Under the pieces are notes generated by a model. The model did not search any database. It saw only the letters and a program-made list of their open reading frames with translations, and was not told the DNA's origin. Source: SIG588 sp045533175 (lineage in GTDB: Bacteria > Bacillota > Clostridia > Oscillospirales > Acutalibacteraceae). From it: DNA of 16,581 bases. The DNA lies in the NCBI GenBank assembly GCA_045533175.1, contig JAZSHJ010000104.1, forward strand, positions 1 through 16,581. Reading direction: 5' to 3'. Of this stretch, positions 13,410 through 16,581 are shown in pieces. Every line of letters begins with the position of its first letter. The stretch's first letter is position 1. The position numbers and the translations under genes were made by a program.

Positions 13410-13425
13410 CTCCCCGTTGGGGGAG
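13410..13425 (-). other. Leader hairpin upstream of the Cys-rich peptide gene
   Basis: CTCCCC and GGGGAG form a 6-bp G/C stem with a 4-nt loop, ending about 6 nt before the AAAGGAGG ribosome binding site on the minus-strand RNA. It has no U-tract. It may stabilise the 5' end or affect ribosome access. Confidence 0.45.
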
Positions 13426-13559
13426 GATTACACCCCATACTATGTTATCGCCAACGGTGTGGTTACACAAATTCAAAAAATCGCAAAAATGAATAAGAAA
13501 CGAAGAAAAACAGAGATATTTTAATACTATCACAAAAAAATCGTCCCAAAAAACCACAA

Positions 13560-13592
13560 TTTGACTTTATTAGTCCTTGACTTTTCTTGACT
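13560..13592 (+). promoter_or_regulatory. CtsR operator (three heptamer half-sites)
   Basis: CtsR binds direct heptamer repeats close to RGTCAAA-NAN-RGTCAAA. Read on the plus strand this appears as CTTGACT (13576-13582), TTT, CTTGACT (13586-13592), one base from consensus per half-site and with the exact 3-nt gap. An extra TTTGACT lies at 13560-13566, 9 nt further upstream. The first half-site of the pair contains the -35 box, so bound CtsR would block RNA polymerase. Confidence 0.85.
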
Positions 13593-13605
13593 TTCGCTGT
13601 ATACT
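13577..13605 (+). promoter_or_regulatory. Sigma-A promoter of the ctsR operon
   Basis: TTGACT (13577-13582), 17-bp spacer, TATACT (13600-13605). Predicted start is about 13612. The DNA between 13426 and 13559 is A/T-rich and holds no gene I can support. Confidence 0.82.
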
Positions 13606-13636
13606 GTGAACAGAAAAACAAAAAGGAGGTGCGGCT

Positions 13637-14098
13637 ATGCGCATAAGTGATGAGATTGCCGCCTATATTCTCCATAGATTAGAACAAGCGGAAGACGGTA
13701 CGGCCGAATTGCAACGCAATCTGTTGGCAGAAGAACTCGGGTGTGTGCCTAGTCAGATCAGTTACGTGTTGACTTCGCGGTTTACTCCCGAACAAGGGTA
13801 TATCGTGGAAAGTCGGCGCGGCGGCGGCGGGTACGTTCGTGTTCAGCGTATTCGCTATAACGCACCGCAGGTGGCGCTGATGCATATCGTCAATTCGGTG
13901 GGAGATACCCTTTCGGCGGTGACTGCCAATGCGGTGCTGCAGAATTTGGTGGATCGTCGAATTTTGGAGGAACACCATGCCCGTTTGATTGGTGCGGCGC
14001 TTTCGGATAAAGCGTATCGCAGCGTGGCGGTAAGCGAGCGTGATCGTCTGCGTGCGGCGCTGCTCAAACAAATGTTGACAGTCTTGGCAGACTCTTGA
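13637..14098 (+). CDS. ctsR: Transcriptional repressor of class III stress genes
   Basis: A 153-aa CtsR. It represses its own operon and other clp genes, and releases DNA on heat or protein stress. The N-terminal winged helix-turn-helix spans residues 1-70, with the recognition region GCVPSQISYVLTSRF and the wing R61-GGGG-Y66-VRV. The tetraglycine loop acts as the thermosensor in B. subtilis. The C-terminal dimer domain (about 75-150) holds the EHHARLIGAAL stretch, in the region where McsB phosphorylation sites and dimer contacts are known. The ATG at 13637 follows an ideal AAGGAGGT. An operator lies over its promoter, so self-repression is likely. mcsA follows after 14 bp. Confidence 0.95.
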   Translation: MRISDEIAAYILHRLEQAEDGTAELQRNLLAEELGCVPSQISYVLTSRFTPEQGYIVESRRGGGGYVRVQRIRYNAPQVALMHIVNSVGDTLSAVTANAVLQNLVDRRILEEHHARLIGAALSDKAYRSVAVSERDRLRAALLKQMLTVLADS

Positions 14099-14112
14099 TG
14101 GGAGGAATGGTT

Positions 14113-14592
14113 ATGTTGTGTCAAAAATGCGGAAAGCATCCCGCAACTACGTACGTAAAGCGTACGGTCAACGGAGTGACCACGGAATATCGCCTTTGCG
14201 CCGCATGTGCGGCGGGTGTCGGTGGGTTTGATCTCGGTTCCTTTTGGGGCAGTTTGTTTGCAGAACCTTCGTCACGCGGAACGGCGGACACGGTGCGTTG
14301 CAACGGATGCGGAAAAACGTTTCGCGAAATCGCGGCATCGGGTAAAGCAGGGTGTCCCGCTTGTTACACCACGTTTTACGAACGCCTTTTGCCGTCGGTG
14401 CAACGTATTCACGGAAAGACGGGACACGTGGGAAAAGTGCCCGGCACCGCCGAAGGCAGCGTGCGTTTAGAACGTGAACTTGAAACCTTGCGTGAACAGT
14501 TGAATGCGGCGATTGCCGCGCAGGAGTACGAGAAGTGTGCCGAACTGCGCGATCGCATTCGTGCATTGGAAGGAGGGGCAGACCATGAGTGA
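14113..14592 (+). CDS. mcsA: McsA, zinc-binding activator of the McsB arginine kinase
   Basis: A 159-aa protein. Two treble-clef-like zinc sites are present: C3-x2-C6 with C29-x2-C32, and C63-x2-C66 with C81-x2-C84. A Phe/Gly-rich linker lies between them. Residues about 122-157 form a UVR (UvrB/UvrC) coiled-coil motif (LETLREQLNAAIAAQEYEKCAELRD in part). McsA binds and activates McsB, and may sense metal or redox stress through its cysteines. Several in-frame ATGs exist (14095, 14107, 14113); the one at 14113 has GGGAGG 7 nt upstream and gives the normal family N-terminus. It overlaps mcsB by 8 bp. Confidence 0.94.
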   Translation: MLCQKCGKHPATTYVKRTVNGVTTEYRLCAACAAGVGGFDLGSFWGSLFAEPSSRGTADTVRCNGCGKTFREIAASGKAGCPACYTTFYERLLPSVQRIHGKTGHVGKVPGTAEGSVRLERELETLREQLNAAIAAQEYEKCAELRDRIRALEGGADHE

Positions 14593-15616
14593 GTGGCAAA
14601 ACCGTTGGTATCGTCAAAGCGGAAAGGACGGAGATGTGGTCATCAGCACCCGTGTCCGTTTGGCACGTAACCTGCCTTCTTATCCCTTCCCTGCGGGAAT
14701 GTCGGCGGGACAACGCCGTGAGATTTGTCAGAAAGTGCGCACCGCGCTGCAACGCAGTCCCGAAAAGTGGGAGTTTTTGGATATGCAAAATATGTTGCAG
14801 CGAGATGCGTTGGCTATGGTGGAGCGTCATCTCATCAGCCCCGATTTCGCACAATGCCAAGAGGGGACGGGCCTGTTTTTGGCCGCTGACGAAAGCGTGA
14901 GCTTGATGGTGTGCGAAGAAGATCACCTGCGTCTGCAGGCCATGGGGGCAGGGTTGCAACCCGATGAATTATATACGCAACTGGATGCGCTGGATACGTT
15001 GTTGGATGAAGAGTTGCACTTCGCCTTTGATGAGCGCCTCGGGTATCTCACGCAATGTCCAACCAACCTCGGCACGGGGATGCGCGCATCTGTGATGTTG
15101 CATCTGCCTGCCTTGCAAGAACGCGGCGTGGTGCAGCAACTCGTCAATACCGTTTCCAAATTGGGTCTTACCATTCGCGGTATGTACGGGGAAGGCAGTC
15201 GTTCGGAAGGGGCGCTTTATCAACTTTCCAATCAAGTCACGTTGGGGATTTCCGAACAGGCCGCTATTGATAACTTAAAAGGCATTGTGGCACAGATCGT
15301 CAAAGAGGAACGTGCCGCCCGCGAAGATGCGGCGGACAGCGCTGTGTTTGCCGATCGCGTGTTTCGTTCGCTCGGTATTTTGCAAAACGCGCGCTTGCTA
15401 TCGCATGAAGAATCTATGAAATTGCTGTCGTATTTGCGTGTGGGGGTTGCCACGGGATTGGTGGAATCGGTTACGCTTGATACCATCAACAGTTTGATGT
15501 ATGACGTTCAACCTGCCGCGATCATGACAGCGGCAAGAGAGGATTTGGAAACGGCGGCAAGAGATGCCGCCAGAGGAAAAATGGTGCGTGAGATCCTTAA
15601 GAAAGAAGGGGTATGA
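14585..15616 (+). CDS. mcsB: Protein-arginine kinase McsB
   Basis: A 343-aa member of the ATP:guanido phosphotransferase family. It phosphorylates arginine residues, which tags proteins for ClpCP degradation and inactivates CtsR. Visible motifs are VVISTRVRLARN near residues 17-28 (nucleotide-binding arginines) and the signature CPTNLGTGMRAS with the conserved cysteine C158, followed by the SRSEGALYQLSNQVTLG block near 200-220. It is about 20 residues shorter than B. subtilis McsB but appears complete. The ATG at 14585 follows AGGAGGGG by 6 nt; the longer open frame from 14504 is inside mcsA. Its stop overlaps the clpC start (TGATG). Confidence 0.95.
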   Translation: MSEWQNRWYRQSGKDGDVVISTRVRLARNLPSYPFPAGMSAGQRREICQKVRTALQRSPEKWEFLDMQNMLQRDALAMVERHLISPDFAQCQEGTGLFLAADESVSLMVCEEDHLRLQAMGAGLQPDELYTQLDALDTLLDEELHFAFDERLGYLTQCPTNLGTGMRASVMLHLPALQERGVVQQLVNTVSKLGLTIRGMYGEGSRSEGALYQLSNQVTLGISEQAAIDNLKGIVAQIVKEERAAREDAADSAVFADRVFRSLGILQNARLLSHEESMKLLSYLRVGVATGLVESVTLDTINSLMYDVQPAAIMTAAREDLETAARDAARGKMVREILKKEGV

Positions 15617-16581
15617 TGTATCGTTTTAAAGGATTTACGGAAAAAGCCAACAACGCAATCAATTTGTCGATTGCGGCGGCAGAAGAGTTTGGACACACCT
15701 ATATCGGCACGGAACACTTGATACTGGGTCTTTTGCGTGAAGGCACGGGTGTTGCAGCCACCGTATTGGCCGAGCAGGGTGTCACGTCTGCCGAATATGC
15801 CGAAAGTATTACCAAAACCGAGGGAAGCGGACAACACAGCCGTCTCTCTCCGCAAGATTTTACTCCGCGTGTAAAAACGTCGCTGGAACTGGCGGTGGCG
15901 CAAGCAAACGCCATGCAACAGGGATTGGTGGGAACGGAGCATTTGTTGCTGGCGGTTTTGGAGGACGAAAGCAGCGTGGCGGTGCGTTTGCTCACGGCAC
16001 TCGGTACACGTCCCGACGAGTTGATCGAAGCGATCAGTCGCGCCATCGGTTCGGCTGCGCCGCAAACGGTGGCCGAAGGGGGACACGGGGTATCGGCGAA
16101 AGGCGGAAACACGCCCACGTTGGATCAGTTCGGTCGTGATTTGACCGTGATGGCCAAAGAAGGGAAGATCGATCCCGTAATCGGTCGTACAGAAGAGATC
16201 GAACGGGTGATACAGATCCTTTCACGCCGCACCAAAAACAATCCGTGCCTGATCGGCGAACCCGGTGTGGGAAAAACGGCCATTGCGGAAGGATTGGCAC
16301 AGAAGATTGCGGCCGATGAAGTCCCTGATCTGTTGCGCGGCAAGCGCCTGATCACTTTGGATCTCACCGGTATGGTGGCGGGGACAAAGTATCGCGGTGA
16401 TTTTGAAGAGCGCATTAAAAATGCGATCGAAGAAGTGAAAAAAGACGGTAACATTATTCTGTTCATCGACGAGATCCACACCTTGATCGGTGCAGGTGCC
16501 GCCGAGGGCGCGGTGGATGCCGCCAATATTTTAAAGCCGTCGCTGGCTCGCGGCGAGATCCAGGTCATCGGCGCCACCACG
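15616..16581 (+). CDS. clpC: ClpC, AAA+ unfoldase (5' part; runs off the window)
   Basis: The first 322 residues of ClpC, which unfolds phospho-arginine-tagged and adaptor-bound proteins and feeds them to ClpP. The Clp N-domain has its two repeats (TEHLILGLLREG near 32-43 and TEHLLLAVLED near 107-117). It is followed by a Gly-rich linker and the D1 AAA+ domain: Walker A GEPGVGKT at 214-221, the pore-loop region GTKYRGDFEER near 255-265, and Walker B ILFIDE with D285/E286. An overlapping ATG at 15613 is 3 nt from the AAGAAGG ribosome binding site, so 15616 is more likely. The frame is open to the last base. The rest of D1, the middle domain and D2 lie outside. Confidence 0.95.
   Translation, partial: MYRFKGFTEKANNAINLSIAAAEEFGHTYIGTEHLILGLLREGTGVAATVLAEQGVTSAEYAESITKTEGSGQHSRLSPQDFTPRVKTSLELAVAQANAMQQGLVGTEHLLLAVLEDESSVAVRLLTALGTRPDELIEAISRAIGSAAPQTVAEGGHGVSAKGGNTPTLDQFGRDLTVMAKEGKIDPVIGRTEEIERVIQILSRRTKNNPCLIGEPGVGKTAIAEGLAQKIAADEVPDLLRGKRLITLDLTGMVAGTKYRGDFEERIKNAIEEVKKDGNIILFIDEIHTLIGAGAAEGAVDAANILKPSLARGEIQVIGATT

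Noticed and set aside
13115..13438. Larger minus-strand open frame (107 codons) over the Cys-rich gene
   Set aside because: It has low-complexity Ala/Thr sequence, has no ribosome binding site at its start, and reads through the terminator. The 58-codon frame has all the expression signals.
13131..13496. Ala-rich plus-strand open frame opposite the Cys-rich peptide
   Set aside because: The Ala/Val repeats are the complement of the Gly-Cys codons, there is no Shine-Dalgarno, and the frame crosses the minus-strand terminator and ribosome binding site.
1..16581. CRISPR array, phage genes, transposase, tRNA or riboswitch
   Set aside because: I looked for spaced repeats, integrase or transposase motifs, tRNA cloverleaf sequences and long structured leaders. 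None could be supported.

Overview
The window looks like chromosomal DNA of a Gram-positive bacterium of the Bacillota, most likely class Clostridia. The grounds are the CtsR-McsA-McsB-ClpC order at the right end, strong AGGAGG-type ribosome binding sites, several TTG/GTG starts, promoters close to the sigma-A consensus with 17-bp spacers, and many compact intrinsic terminators. I see no insertion sequence, phage gene, CRISPR array, tRNA or rRNA. Species cannot be told from the sequence alone.

Layout. (1) 109-882 (-) is an endonuclease/exonuclease/phosphatase-fold hydrolase, divergent from a two-repeat UPF0126/TRIC membrane protein (1011-1658, +). Each has its own promoter in the gap. (2) 1739-3037 (+) is an FAD oxidoreductase with a C-terminal Rieske [2Fe-2S] domain. 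(3) 3136-5491 (+) is one operon with a strong promoter: an unrecognised 132-aa protein, an L-rhamnose mutarotase (rhaM type), a HAD phosphatase broken by one extra base in an A7 run, and a TIM-barrel sugar isomerase/epimerase. It reads as a sugar salvage unit. (4) 7005-5540 (-) holds a RING/zinc-ribbon membrane protein followed by tspO. The terminator hairpin between them contains the tspO ribosome binding site. (5) 7217-12637 (+) is a tight run of five overlapping genes: murD, two tandem M42 aminopeptidases, a GNAT acetyltransferase and a methionine gamma-lyase family PLP enzyme. It has one promoter at the front and one terminator at the end. (6) 13388-12675 (-) holds a 58-codon gene for a cysteine/glycine-rich one-helix peptide and then a bacterial PH-domain protein with its own promoter. 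(7) 13560 to the right edge (+) is the stress operon ctsR-mcsA-mcsB-clpC, with a CtsR operator over its -35 box; clpC runs off the window.

The clearest functional unit is the ctsR operon: repressor, zinc-binding partner of the arginine kinase, the kinase that tags proteins with phospho-arginine, and the unfoldase that delivers tagged proteins to ClpP. The least explained items are the Cys-rich peptide at 13212-13388, the tspO terminator/RBS overlap, the frameshifted HAD gene and the orphan protein at 3136-3534. I found no convincing wholly new multi-gene system. The murD/M42 operon is the nearest to an unusual grouping.
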